The notes below the pieces were generated by a model, which was not told where the DNA came from, searched no databases, and saw nothing but the letters and a program-made list of their open reading frames with translations. The position numbers and the translations under genes were made by a program. Below, piece by piece: positions 8,929 to 17,567 of a stretch of DNA of 64,000 nt (position 1 is the first letter of the stretch; every line of letters starts with the position of its first letter). The DNA comes from Alkanindiges illinoisensis. GTDB taxonomy: Bacteria > Pseudomonadota > Gammaproteobacteria > Pseudomonadales > Moraxellaceae. Where the stretch lies: assembly GCF_004377485.1 (NCBI RefSeq), contig NZ_SNTY01000025.1, positions 140,940 through 204,939 on the forward strand, in the 5' to 3' direction.

Positions 8929-10227
8929 ATGCCCAGCTTAACCCCACTTCATGAAAACTACTGCAAGTTTGACCGTAGTCCTCCGTCACAGGCCGATTTT
9001 CTGGAAGGTTTGTCACAGCTGGCCACGTCAAGTGTGAGTGGTGTGGCCGAGCTTGTGCAAGAAATCCACCGTGAAATTTTCCTGCAATATTTTTCCTTAA
9101 CCACACGGCAAGCGAATTTTATCTGGGATAACGGCATTACCAAGCGGGTGTATAACCTTAGCCAGCGTGTCATGCAACAATATGGTAAAGGTCTTGCCAT
9201 CAGCTTGCGCGGACTGAACCGTTATTTCCCGGTATTGCATGAAAAACCCTTAACCCCGCTCATGCATTTTGTAGCGAATGCACTCAATGGTGTGCTGGGC
9301 GATTACATGCTGAACAGCCATAACCCGCTGGCTCTGCCCATGGTGCTGTATGACCGTTATGGCCAGTTGCAGCGCGGCGAACTTTCGGGACGGGTGATTA
9401 TTCTGGTACATGGCCTGTGCATGAACCACTTAAGCTGGGCACCGGGTGAAAGCAGCGGACTGGGTGAACATATCCTGTATCACCAGCAGCAGGCCAATGT
9501 GCTGTATTTGAATTACAACACCGGACGCCGTATTTCCTCCAATGGCCGTTCGTTTTCCAATGTGCTGGAAGACCTGATCAAACGTAATCCGCGTATTACC
9601 ACCATTGACCTGATTGGTCATAGCATGGGTGGTCTGGTGTCACGTAGTGCGCTGTTTTATGGCAAGCAAAGTGCCTATAACTGGATTAACTACGTTGAAA
9701 ATCTGGTGTGCATTGGTTCACCGCATCAGGGTGCGGTACTGGAACGCCTGGGCTTTATGTTTCAGGAAAAAATCGGCAAGGTGCCATTTGCCAGTGTACT
9801 GGCGCAGCTCGCCAATATGCGTAGTGCCGGAATTATTGACCTGCGTCATGGCAGTGTGCGTGATGATGACTGGGAACATCTGGATGCCAAGATCGGCCAG
9901 ATGGACGATTGCCGCAAGCCTGCACCGCTACCTTCCCGCGTAAATACTTATTTGATTGCCGGAACGCTGGAACGTGAATCGTCAAGCTCCAAGACCCTAG
10001 AAGCCATTGGTGATTATCTGGTGAGCGTGAAAAGTGCACTGGGTGACCATCCGCATCCGCAATTCCGCCTGAAAGTGCCAGAAGATCATAAAGCGGTATT
10101 TTATGGTCTAAACCATTTTGAAATTCAGCATCATCCGCGGGTACGTGAGCAAATTATTGCCTGGCTGTATCCGGATGCCAGTCAGGTGCGCGATCCAAGC
10201 CAGCGCATCGAAACCATTGTGGATTAG
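8929..10227 (+). CDS. Alpha/beta-hydrolase, lipase/PGAP1-like
   Basis: A 432-residue hydrolase, probably a cytoplasmic or membrane-associated lipase or esterase, as no signal peptide is seen. The N-terminal 150 residues are a helical region without a recognised motif. The hydrolase core then starts with the oxyanion loop VHGLCMNHLSW (about 160-170). The nucleophile is Ser232 in DLIGHSMGGLVSRSA, and a likely catalytic histidine lies in YGLNHFEIQHH near the C-terminus. GSPHQGAVLERLG is typical of PGAP1/lipase-like enzymes. The start is fixed by GGAGG at 8914-8918. A terminator follows at 10271. The substrate is unknown; the lipid-rich metabolism of the family Moraxellaceae makes an acyl ester plausible. 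Confidence 0.8.
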   Translation: MPSLTPLHENYCKFDRSPPSQADFLEGLSQLATSSVSGVAELVQEIHREIFLQYFSLTTRQANFIWDNGITKRVYNLSQRVMQQYGKGLAISLRGLNRYFPVLHEKPLTPLMHFVANALNGVLGDYMLNSHNPLALPMVLYDRYGQLQRGELSGRVIILVHGLCMNHLSWAPGESSGLGEHILYHQQQANVLYLNYNTGRRISSNGRSFSNVLEDLIKRNPRITTIDLIGHSMGGLVSRSALFYGKQSAYNWINYVENLVCIGSPHQGAVLERLGFMFQEKIGKVPFASVLAQLANMRSAGIIDLRHGSVRDDDWEHLDAKIGQMDDCRKPAPLPSRVNTYLIAGTLERESSSSKTLEAIGDYLVSVKSALGDHPHPQFRLKVPEDHKAVFYGLNHFEIQHHPRVREQIIAWLYPDASQVRDPSQRIETIVD

Positions 10228-10270
10228 GTGTGGCCTAGGCACACGCTAAATTTTTGCTAAAAAACCACTA

Positions 10271-10297
10271 AAAAAGGACGCATCAGGCGTCCTTTTT
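10271..10297. terminator. Bidirectional terminator between convergent genes
   Basis: A perfect 11-bp stem AAAAAGGACGC / GCGTCCTTTTT with a five-base loop. It provides a T run on both strands and lies between the convergent hydrolase and dsbB genes. Confidence 0.92.
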
Positions 10298-10342
10298 AAT
10301 TTCAGGGTTTTGTGTCCCTTAGTCCGGCAACAGCGCCTGTGA

Positions 10343-10831
10343 TTAACGACGCACCAATTGCCACAGGTTCAGCAATAATAATGCGCTAAAAAATACCAGC
10401 GCCCAGGTCGGCAGCGATTGCCCCAGAAACGTCCAGTCAATGGCGGCACACTCGCCCGAACCATGCAGTACCTTTTGCACCACATCCCGTAATGGAAAGG
10501 TATCGAGCCAGTAATCAAGGCCCGGCCCACAGGCAGGCACATCTTCCGGGGGCAGGTGTTGCAGCCAGACATGACGTGCTGCCACCGCAAATGACCAGCT
10601 AATCGACAGCGTGGATAACAGTGCATAGCTACGGCGTACCCAGCGTTTTGCCGGATTGTGGATAAAGGCAATCAGTGAAACCAGTCCCATGCCCATCAGG
10701 CCAACGCGCTGAAAAATGCACAGCGGGCAAGGCTCCAGCATTTGATAGTGCTGCAAATACAGGGCAAATGCCATACCAGCCACACTGGCCAGAAACAGGA
10801 TCAGACTGACCACACGGTAGGTTAACCTCAT
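10343..10831 (-). CDS. dsbB: Disulfide bond formation protein B
   Basis: Inner-membrane quinone reductase that reoxidises periplasmic DsbA. The 162 residues form four transmembrane helices. The first redox pair is Cys35/Cys38 in EPCPLCIFQR, the second Cys101 and Cys128 in the second periplasmic loop, as in E. coli DsbB. Arginine in FQRVG matches the quinone-interacting position. Its ATG overlaps the gshA stop by one base (TAATG), so the two are translationally coupled. Joining a disulfide-forming enzyme with a glutathione-synthesis gene makes a thiol-redox operon. Confidence 0.95.
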   Translation of the reverse strand: MRLTYRVVSLILFLASVAGMAFALYLQHYQMLEPCPLCIFQRVGLMGMGLVSLIAFIHNPAKRWVRRSYALLSTLSISWSFAVAARHVWLQHLPPEDVPACGPGLDYWLDTFPLRDVVQKVLHGSGECAAIDWTFLGQSLPTWALVFFSALLLLNLWQLVRR

Positions 10832-12453
10832 TAAACATGCTCCTTGGGCGATGTTGCTGATACTGCATGATTCTGGCGATAAGGCGCAAGATAAGTTTTA
10901 AAGTCGCCCTGATCCTGCTGTTCCAATGTCTGTTGTGCCTGCCACGACTGCTCGGCAATCTGGTCAAAATATTGCTGTTGTTCAGGTTGCAATTGCTGTT
11001 CACGCTGCTGGCTGGCATAACGGCTGGCCAGTGCATGACCAAAGCGCCATGAGCCGCCCGCAGTCACGGTATCACTAAGCACCTGGGCAGATAGCGTATG
11101 TTCGACATGCTCAAGGCGCTTGCTCATCACCTGTAGCGCTGCCTGATAAATAGGCTGTGCCGTTGCTTCATCCAGCATGCGGGCAATAGCCTGCATGTGT
11201 TCCAGTTGCTGGTGCGCCCACGGCTTAAACAGATATTCTCCATCCGGGGTATTCAGGCTCAGGTTCACATTACGGCCCTGATCCACCACTTTAATCAGGT
11301 TATGATCAATACAGTCCTGCTCGCTGTCATCAATCGCCGGGCTCTCCTGCAATAAAGCATATAACGCCACCACTTCCAGGAAACAGGCGCTGGTTAAATC
11401 AATCCCAATGTCGCTATACGGGTTAATATCCACCGCGCGCAGTTCAATATAGGCCACACCACGGTTTTTGAGGGCCTGTGCGGGTGTTTCGCCAGACTGG
11501 GGAATTTGCTTGGGCCGGATTGGGCTGTAGTATTCATTTTCAATTTGCAGCACATGATCATTGATTTGCAGCGGCTCACCGTTTTCATCATCCAGCCCCA
11601 GTTCACTAAAGGCCTGATACGGCGTATGAATGGCCTGTTCAATGCCGCGGATATAATCCTGCATGTTGTTATAGTGAATGCCCAGGCCGCGCTGTGCACT
11701 GTTCTGGTAGCCTAGCCGCCCCATACGCAGGGCCGTGGCTTCTGGCAGGTACATGGTGCCGCTCACCAGTGGTTGCAGGTGATGCTGGCGGCCTGATAAA
11801 AAGCAGGCACACACCGAGGGGCTGGCACCCAGTAAATATACCACCAGTGGCGCCAGCCGCAGGAAATTACGGATCAGGCCAAAATAACGCTCACTGCGAT
11901 AATCCTGCAAACTCAACTGCTGCAATTCAGGCGCGGTACTGCTCTGTTGCTGCCATGCCGTAAAAAGCTGGTCAGGGAATGATACATTGTAATGGACCCC
12001 GGCAATGGTTTGCATGCGGCGTCCATAACGGATGCCAAGGCCACGGCGGTACAGGGTTTTAAACTGACCTAGATTCGAGGACCCGTATCGGGCCAGTGGA
12101 ATATTGTTTTCATCCTTGTCCAGCATACAGGGCATGGACAATGGCCACAGGGTTTCGCCTTCTGGCAGGTTTTGCTGTACCACCACATGCAGCTGGCGCA
12201 AAAAATCCAGTGCCTGTTGCGGATGGCTTACCGGTGGCGTAATCAGCTCAATCAGGGCTTCTGAATAATCAGTGGTGATATGCGGGTGGGTTAATGCCGA
12301 ACCCAGTGCCGCAGGATGATCGGTTTGCGACAAAAAACCATTGGCCTGCATACGCAGCGATTCTTTTTCAATGCCACGTTGCATGCCTGACAAGTGATCA
12401 GGTGTTAACCACGCGGGTAGTTTAAACTGGGTTAACAAGTCCGGGTTACGCAT
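10831..12453 (-). CDS. gshA: Glutamate-cysteine ligase
   Basis: First and rate-limiting enzyme of glutathione synthesis, joining glutamate and cysteine with ATP in the cytoplasm. Length 540 residues (E. coli 518). Family segments include GIEKESLRMQANGFLSQTDHP near the N-terminus, the acidic metal-binding stretch TTDYSEALIELITPP, MQTIAGVHYNVSFP, and the ENEYYSPIRPKQ and YIELRAVDINPYS blocks. This is the gammaproteobacterial type 1 GshA. It heads a two-gene unit with dsbB. About 220 bases upstream are non-coding and should carry the promoter. Confidence 0.96.
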   Translation of the reverse strand: MRNPDLLTQFKLPAWLTPDHLSGMQRGIEKESLRMQANGFLSQTDHPAALGSALTHPHITTDYSEALIELITPPVSHPQQALDFLRQLHVVVQQNLPEGETLWPLSMPCMLDKDENNIPLARYGSSNLGQFKTLYRRGLGIRYGRRMQTIAGVHYNVSFPDQLFTAWQQQSSTAPELQQLSLQDYRSERYFGLIRNFLRLAPLVVYLLGASPSVCACFLSGRQHHLQPLVSGTMYLPEATALRMGRLGYQNSAQRGLGIHYNNMQDYIRGIEQAIHTPYQAFSELGLDDENGEPLQINDHVLQIENEYYSPIRPKQIPQSGETPAQALKNRGVAYIELRAVDINPYSDIGIDLTSACFLEVVALYALLQESPAIDDSEQDCIDHNLIKVVDQGRNVNLSLNTPDGEYLFKPWAHQQLEHMQAIARMLDEATAQPIYQAALQVMSKRLEHVEHTLSAQVLSDTVTAGGSWRFGHALASRYASQQREQQLQPEQQQYFDQIAEQSWQAQQTLEQQDQGDFKTYLAPYRQNHAVSATSPKEHV

Positions 12454-12673
12454 TCATTTTACTCACTTGGCCAGCAACATTACTTTGCAGGCTCAAGGAT
12501 GCTGCAAAGCAAGACATAGCGATTTTGCCCTTTATTGGCTGAAAACGCATGATTTTTGATATGAAAAAAATAGCTTTTTTTTGACTTTTTCATCATGGAT
12601 ACGGATTTAAGCTCGTTTTTTGCCCGCTTTGTCCTTTACAGTAAGGACTTCATTGAATGAATGGGAATATTCC

Positions 12674-13213
12674 ATGACGCCGCAGCAGGTTTTAAACTTC
12701 TGGTTTGAACAGAGCACCCCAGCTCAATGGTTTGAAAAAGATGAGCGATTTGACCAGCAAATTCAGCAGCAATTTGGTAAATGGCATGCCCATGTTGCCG
12801 CTGCAGAAGCTTATGCATGGCGCAGCAGTAGCGAAGGCCGTCTGGCTGAAATCATTGTGCTTGATCAGTTTTCCCGTAACCTCTATCGAGATCAGGCGGC
12901 TGCCTTTGCATGCGATCCCATGGCGCTGGCGCTGGCACAGGAAGCCATTGCACACGGTGCCGACCAACAGCTCAGTCCGGTGCAGCGTTCATTTTTGTAT
13001 ATGCCATTCATGCACAGTGAATCGCGGCTTATCCATGAAAAAGCACTGGATTTGTTTACTCAACTGGGCATTGAAAACAACCTAAAATTTGAAAAACTGC
13101 ATAAAGCCATTATTGACCGTTTTGGCCGTTATCCGCATCGGAACGCCGTGCTGGGCAGAACCTCTACCCCTGAAGAACTGGAGTTTTTAAAACAGCCTAA
13201 CAGTTCGTTTTAA
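12674..13213 (+). CDS. DUF924-family protein
   Basis: A 179-residue soluble protein of the DUF924 family, an all-helical TPR-like fold of unknown function that is widespread in proteobacteria. Recognisable blocks are PQQVLNFWFEQSTPAQWFEKDERFD at the start, AEIIVLDQFSRNLYRD, RSFLYMPFMHSESR, and the C-terminal DRFGRYPHRNAVLGR that is strongly conserved in the family. An upstream start at 12620 is open, but the family N-terminus (TPQQVLNFWF) supports ATG 12674. It appears to be a single-gene unit. Confidence 0.88.
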   Translation: MTPQQVLNFWFEQSTPAQWFEKDERFDQQIQQQFGKWHAHVAAAEAYAWRSSSEGRLAEIIVLDQFSRNLYRDQAAAFACDPMALALAQEAIAHGADQQLSPVQRSFLYMPFMHSESRLIHEKALDLFTQLGIENNLKFEKLHKAIIDRFGRYPHRNAVLGRTSTPEELEFLKQPNSSF

Positions 13214-13394
13214 CTCAATTTTTTCCGGGCATGCAACAATGAAGCCATTGTGAAGCATTTCCTACACTGCTTATACAGCCTGGTTTTCTCTGCTGCGCTG
13301 CGTTGCTTTATAATGTGCTGATGCCAGGCGCATCATCCCTTATTGTGGACATTAAGCCTGCGGTAAAACTTGTTCACTGGCTGGGAGCTTACCT

Positions 13395-14030
13395 ATGCGT
13401 GCCATTTTCATTAACCTTGCTGTGTCCGGTTTGGCAGCCTTGCTGCTGAGCGGTTGTGTCATGGCACCTTCCCAGCCCCGCAGCTTTGCCAGTCTAGGTC
13501 AGTTTGAGCAATATCAGCTGAACACGGCCATTTACCGGGTTCGTTTTACCGGTGACCCGGACATGAGTGCGGCCACTGCTGAGGAAATTGCGCTGCTCAA
13601 GGCTGCCAAAACCACAATGGATGCGGGTTACCGCTACTTTATGGTTCTGGATCAAGGCAAGTCAGCCCCTAGTCGTCGGGCAGTGGTTTATCCCAATGCC
13701 TTTCCCGGCTGGGCTGGCCCGTTATGGCATGGCCCTCACCGTGCACGCTGGCCTTATTATGGCAATGGCTGGTATGGCCCCGGCTGGAATGATCCATTTT
13801 ATGAAGGCGTGGTGTATAACCTTGATCCCGTGGAAGTGAGCTATACTATCAAGTGCTCCAATACGGCCTCGCAAAAGGGTGAAGAATTTGATGCCCGGCT
13901 GATTATGACTTCTCTAGGGCCTAAATATTATCTCAATGCTGATGGCACGCCGCGCGTTATTGTACAGTCCACTGCTCAAAAGCCTCAACCAGACAGCGCC
14001 ACCTTTATTATTCTCAGGCACCTCATATGA
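13395..14030 (+). CDS. Putative outer-membrane lipoprotein (CC0125/CC1285-like)
   Basis: A 211-residue secreted protein with a lipoprotein signal peptide: hydrophobic stretch ALLLSGC with lipobox Cys21, and +2 Val. The mature part has a region rich in Gly, Trp, Pro and Tyr (about residues 105-140, for example GWAGPLWHGPHRARWPYYG). A compact domain with Cys154 follows. This pattern, including DAGYRYFMVLD, resembles the CC0125/CC1285 lipoprotein family of unknown function. Its stop overlaps the next start (ATGA at 14027-14030), so it is translationally coupled to a small S4-domain protein, an odd partner for an envelope lipoprotein. Confidence 0.7.
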   Translation: MRAIFINLAVSGLAALLLSGCVMAPSQPRSFASLGQFEQYQLNTAIYRVRFTGDPDMSAATAEEIALLKAAKTTMDAGYRYFMVLDQGKSAPSRRAVVYPNAFPGWAGPLWHGPHRARWPYYGNGWYGPGWNDPFYEGVVYNLDPVEVSYTIKCSNTASQKGEEFDARLIMTSLGPKYYLNADGTPRVIVQSTAQKPQPDSATFIILRHLI

Positions 14031-14236
14031 ACCAGTTTAATCTTGAAGATCATCCCTACGTGGCCTTGTGTGACCTGCTAAAAATAGAGGGTTGGTGTGA
14101 CAGCGGCGGCGCGGCAAAAACTGCCATTGAACAAGGTTTGGTTAACGTAGACGGTCAGATCGAAACCCGCAAGCGTTGCAAAATTACGCGCGGGCAAATT
14201 GTTAGTTTTGCAGGCCAGCAATTGGTTGTGGTCTAA
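14027..14236 (+). CDS. ybcJ: S4-domain RNA-binding protein (YbcJ-like)
   Basis: A 69-residue protein made up of an S4 RNA-binding fold: the helix-turn region YVALCDLLKIEGWCDSGGAAKTAIEQG and the loop VNVDGQIETRKRCKITRGQIVSF. This is the YbcJ/YaaA S4-like family, thought to bind structured RNA or ribosomal subunits. Length matches E. coli YbcJ (70). It overlaps the lipoprotein gene by four bases. Confidence 0.85.
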   Translation: MNQFNLEDHPYVALCDLLKIEGWCDSGGAAKTAIEQGLVNVDGQIETRKRCKITRGQIVSFAGQQLVVV

Positions 14237-14334
14237 ACCTGCCATTTTTTAAGCCAGCAGCCCATTGGCAATGCTTAAGCCAATAGCCATCTGAATTTGT
14301 CCTATTCATCAACTTTTACTTCTTGTGAGTAACT

Positions 14335-15267
14335 TTAGGGCGTGTTCTTGCGGGCAGCGCCGAGTTGCGCCATGATCACCCCACCAAGAATCATCAGCGC
14401 GCCCATGCTGTGATAGCTAAACCAGTGTTCATTTAGGTAAAACACGGCAATGGTTGCTGTTAATAAGGGCGTGAGGTTAATAAAAATACTGGTGCGGCTT
14501 GGGCCAATGAGCTGGATAGACTTTACCCAGACCAATGGTGCTACCAGCGATGGCAAAGTTCCTGCGTACAGCACTAGCCAGATATTTTGCGCAGTAATGG
14601 GTGAAAATCCGTCATACAGCACAAACGGAATATGAAACAGCATGCCAAAGCCAATTTGCAGATAAATATTGGTGAGCAAATCCAGCGGCAGTTGCCATAA
14701 GCGGGTAAATACGCCGTAAGCCGCATAGCAAAACACCGCCAGCAGCATGAGCAAATCGCCCAGATGGAAACTGCTTAAATGCCCACTAATGATGTTCGGC
14801 AAGTTGCCCTTGGCAATGAGCACTATGATCCCGGTTAGCGAAATAATCCCACCCATAATGGCAAATAGCGTGGGTTTTTCACGCAGCAACACTGCTGCAA
14901 TGGCAATGGTAAATAGTGGAATCATGGCATTTAAAATGCCAATGTTGGTGGCAGACGTGGTATGGGCTGCTTCATAAGCCAGACCCTGATACATCAGCAT
15001 GCCCAGCAAACCCAGTATCGCCAGTTTAGGCAGATAAGGCCAGATCAGTTGCCGCTGCCGCCACACCTTTGGCAATACAAATGGACTCAGCAGCACAAAC
15101 GCCAGCACCCAGCGATAAAAACTGATACTCAGTGCAGAAATTGCTCCTACTGCCAGCTTGGTGACAATCACATTCACTGACCAGATCACTACCGCAGCCA
15201 GCGGCACCAAATACACATAAGCATGCTGGTTTGGCGATTGGCTGGATGCGGAATGTGATGAAGCCAT
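14335..15267 (-). CDS. EamA-family (DMT) transporter
   Basis: A 310-residue integral membrane protein with ten predicted helices arranged as two EamA repeats (about residues 17-150 and 165-300). It belongs to the drug/metabolite transporter superfamily, whose members export amino acids, metabolites or drugs. Typical motifs are the conserved FYRWVLAF after helix 2 and the ATIAVFYLNEHW segment of the second repeat. The gene is divergent from an AraC-type regulator, 214 bases apart, suggesting that the regulator controls it. The substrate is unknown. Confidence 0.88.
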   Translation of the reverse strand: MASSHSASSQSPNQHAYVYLVPLAAVVIWSVNVIVTKLAVGAISALSISFYRWVLAFVLLSPFVLPKVWRQRQLIWPYLPKLAILGLLGMLMYQGLAYEAAHTTSATNIGILNAMIPLFTIAIAAVLLREKPTLFAIMGGIISLTGIIVLIAKGNLPNIISGHLSSFHLGDLLMLLAVFCYAAYGVFTRLWQLPLDLLTNIYLQIGFGMLFHIPFVLYDGFSPITAQNIWLVLYAGTLPSLVAPLVWVKSIQLIGPSRTSIFINLTPLLTATIAVFYLNEHWFSYHSMGALMILGGVIMAQLGAARKNTP

Positions 15268-15481
15268 GGTGCTGTTCCTGTGATTAACGCCTGTTCATAG
15301 TTTAGCGAAGGTCATATTTTCACAATATCCCTCAAAGCAGACATTGATACTGAATTTCGGACAGTTTGCCTTAAAGCTCACGTTTTAAAGGTAGTTTTAA
15401 ATTGCAGTTATTAATCAGGTATATTGCAACACTTTTTGGAAATTCTTATGGTTGACCACTACTATTTGAACGGCATCTGCC

Positions 15482-16237
15482 ATGAGCTATAACCGCCAGC
15501 CGCCCATTCATGTCGATTGCATCATTCACCAGTATGCACAAAATGCCGTGATTGAAGCGCATTGTGTGCCGTGGGGTGAGCTGAATTTTGCCCTGTATGG
15601 TGTAATCAACCTACACGCTGAAAATACTAATTATATTTCGCCGCCGCAATATGCCATCTGGTTGCCGCCCAATACAGCCCATAGTGCACATAGTCAGGCC
15701 AATACCTGCTATATCACGCTGGTGATTGCGCAGGAATATTGTGCTGTGTTGCCAACGGGCATCAAACTCATTGAAATTAGTCCAATACTACTCAGCATTG
15801 TGCATGAATTTATCAGGCGTGACATTCGTCGGCCCGAAACCCCGGCTGACCAGCGCCTTGCCCAGGTGCTTATTGACCAGATTCAGCAGGCGCGCTGCTA
15901 TGACCATTATCTGCCATGGTCTTATCATGCCAAACTAGAACCTGTGTTACAGCAAATCCAGCAACAACCAGCCAGTCTGGTTACCCTGCAACAATGTGCT
16001 GAACTTGCAGGGCTTTCCGAGCGTCATTTGTTGCGTTTAAGCCAGCAGGAACTGGGCATGAGCCTGAACGAATGGCGCAGCCGGGCCAAACTACTGCTTG
16101 CCATTGACCTGCTGGACAAACAGCACAGCATAAAAAGCATTGCATGCTATCTGGGCTATCAATCATCGTCGGCATTTATTGGCATGTTCCAGCGCATGAC
16201 TGGAAAAAGTCCCAGCCAGTTACGCAGGCATTATTAA
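15482..16237 (+). CDS. AraC-family transcriptional regulator
   Basis: A 251-residue regulator with an N-terminal cupin-like sensor domain (IWLPPNTAHSAHSQ is the typical cupin strand). The C-terminal double helix-turn-helix is at about residues 155-250: LQQCAELAGLSERHLLRLSQQELG, then IKSIACYLGYQSSSAFIGMFQRMTGKSPSQ. It belongs to the group that often sits beside and represses or activates an exporter gene. Its neighbour, the divergent EamA transporter, is the obvious target. I found no strong inverted repeat in the 214-base gap. Confidence 0.88.
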   Translation: MSYNRQPPIHVDCIIHQYAQNAVIEAHCVPWGELNFALYGVINLHAENTNYISPPQYAIWLPPNTAHSAHSQANTCYITLVIAQEYCAVLPTGIKLIEISPILLSIVHEFIRRDIRRPETPADQRLAQVLIDQIQQARCYDHYLPWSYHAKLEPVLQQIQQQPASLVTLQQCAELAGLSERHLLRLSQQELGMSLNEWRSRAKLLLAIDLLDKQHSIKSIACYLGYQSSSAFIGMFQRMTGKSPSQLRRHY

Positions 16238-16310
16238 TCAAACTAAATTTTTTCACTTTGCATTTTTAATCTTATAAATTAACTTTTAAACTGAAAAAGC
16301 GTTTTACAAA

Positions 16311-16328
16311 ACAATAAAATTATATTGT
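16311..16328. promoter_or_regulatory. Candidate OhrR operator
   Basis: An 18-base near-perfect palindrome, ACAATAAAATTATATTGT (16 of 18 positions symmetric), 53 bases upstream of the ohrR start. Known OhrR operators are AT-rich palindromes of the type TACAATT-AATTGTA, which this resembles. Autoregulation is an inference. Confidence 0.5.
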
Positions 16329-16381
16329 GCAAAATTTAATTTTTAGCAATACAATCATTAAAACTCAAAAATTCTTTTATC

Positions 16382-16891
16382 ATGGCTAATCCTGCATCGT
16401 CCTTGAATAGCAAATCTGATCAGACTGAACCCTCATTGGCAGGTGAAGATTTGTTATCACTAGATCGGCAAGTATGTTTTCCGCTATATGCCGCATCAAA
16501 TTTGCTGAACCGGCTTTATCGTCCGGTGCTGACACAGTTTAACCTGACCTACCCACAATATCTGGTGATGCTGGTTTTGTGGGAAACCTCGCCCTGCACG
16601 GTGGGCGAGCTGGGGCAAAAACTATTTCTGGACAGTGGCACACTAACCCCATTGCTCAAGCGGCTGGCGGCCAATGGGCTGGTTGACCGCCAGCGTAATC
16701 CTCAGGATGAACGCCGGGTACTCATTACCCTCACCCAACAAGGTCATGCCCTTAAGCAGCAAGCCGCTATTATTCCCGAAACGCTGGCCAGTCAGCTTCA
16801 ACTATCAGTTAAACAACTTGATCAATTGCGTCATCAGGTTCAGCACATGGTGGCACTCATGTCACATGCCTTAAAACCTGAACAATCTTAA
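16382..16891 (+). CDS. ohrR: MarR/OhrR-family organic-peroxide regulator
   Basis: A 169-residue MarR-type winged-helix regulator. The N-terminal segment [22 protein letters not shown] carries Cys32 where OhrR has its peroxide-sensing cysteine. The winged-helix region includes [22 protein letters not shown] and the wing [14 protein letters not shown]. OhrR represses organic-hydroperoxide defence until its cysteine is oxidised. Here the gene 42 bases downstream is a glutathione peroxidase rather than the usual ohr, which still fits peroxide detoxification. About 25 residues precede the conserved cysteine region and may be a disordered tail. Confidence 0.85.
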   Translation: MANPASSLNSKSDQTEPSLAGEDLLSLDRQVCFPLYAASNLLNRLYRPVLTQFNLTYPQYLVMLVLWETSPCTVGELGQKLFLDSGTLTPLLKRLAANGLVDRQRNPQDERRVLITLTQQGHALKQQAAIIPETLASQLQLSVKQLDQLRHQVQHMVALMSHALKPEQS

Positions 16892-16933
16892 TCTTTACTT
16901 TAATGTCCCACCACACTCTTAAAAGGAACCCTG

Positions 16934-17479
16934 ATGTCTCAATCCATTTATGATATTCCGGTAAAAACTATTAAAGGTGAAACCATTAACCTGAACCAGT
17001 ATGCTGGCAAGGTACTGCTGATTGTTAACACAGCATCCAAATGCGGCTTAACAGCCCAGTATGAAGGACTGGAAAAACTGTATCAGGCTAAAAAAGATGA
17101 TGGTCTGGAAATTCTGGGTTTTCCAGCCAATAACTTTAAAGGCCAAGAACCGGGTACTGATGAAGAAATCAGCAGCTTTTGCAGCCTGAACTATGATGTG
17201 CATTTTACACTGTTTTCCAAAATTTCAGTGACGGGCGACGACCAGCATCCGCTATATGCCCAGCTCACCAAAGCCCAGCCGCAGACCACTGGTGAAGGTT
17301 CTATGCGTGAACGGCTAAAAGGCTTATCGATTGAAACCACTGAAGCGCCTGAAGTGCTATGGAATTTTGAGAAATTTTTAGTGAATAAACAAGGTGAGGT
17401 GGTTGCGCGTTTTGCACCCGATATCACAGCAGATGATCCGCGTATTGTTGAGGCAATAGAAGCTGAACTGGCAAAGTAA
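16934..17479 (+). CDS. gpx: Glutathione peroxidase (thiol-dependent)
   Basis: A 181-residue thioredoxin-fold peroxidase. The peroxidatic Cys37 is in NTASKCGLTAQY, followed by the family block FPANNFKGQEPG with the catalytic glutamine in the NFKGQEPG region, and WNFEKFLVN with the catalytic tryptophan. It contains cysteine rather than selenocysteine. It reduces hydroperoxides using glutathione or thioredoxin, in the cytoplasm as no signal peptide is present. AAAGGA lies just upstream of the ATG. A good terminator follows at 17508. It is probably co-transcribed with ohrR and induced by organic peroxide. Confidence 0.93.
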   Translation: MSQSIYDIPVKTIKGETINLNQYAGKVLLIVNTASKCGLTAQYEGLEKLYQAKKDDGLEILGFPANNFKGQEPGTDEEISSFCSLNYDVHFTLFSKISVTGDDQHPLYAQLTKAQPQTTGEGSMRERLKGLSIETTEAPEVLWNFEKFLVNKQGEVVARFAPDITADDPRIVEAIEAELAK

Positions 17480-17507
17480 TTTGCTTTTAGCGCAATACTG
17501 ATAAAGC

Positions 17508-17547
17508 CTACTGGCCAGTGGAAACTGATGCTCCACTGGCTATTTTG
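17508..17547. terminator. Terminator between gpx and the beta-helix gene
   Basis: GCCAGTGGA (17514-17522) pairs with TCCACTGGC (17532-17540) across a nine-base loop, followed by TATTTTG on the plus strand. It ends the ohrR-gpx transcript. Confidence 0.75.
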
Positions 17548-17567
17548 CATGTTTAAGATTTTATTTT

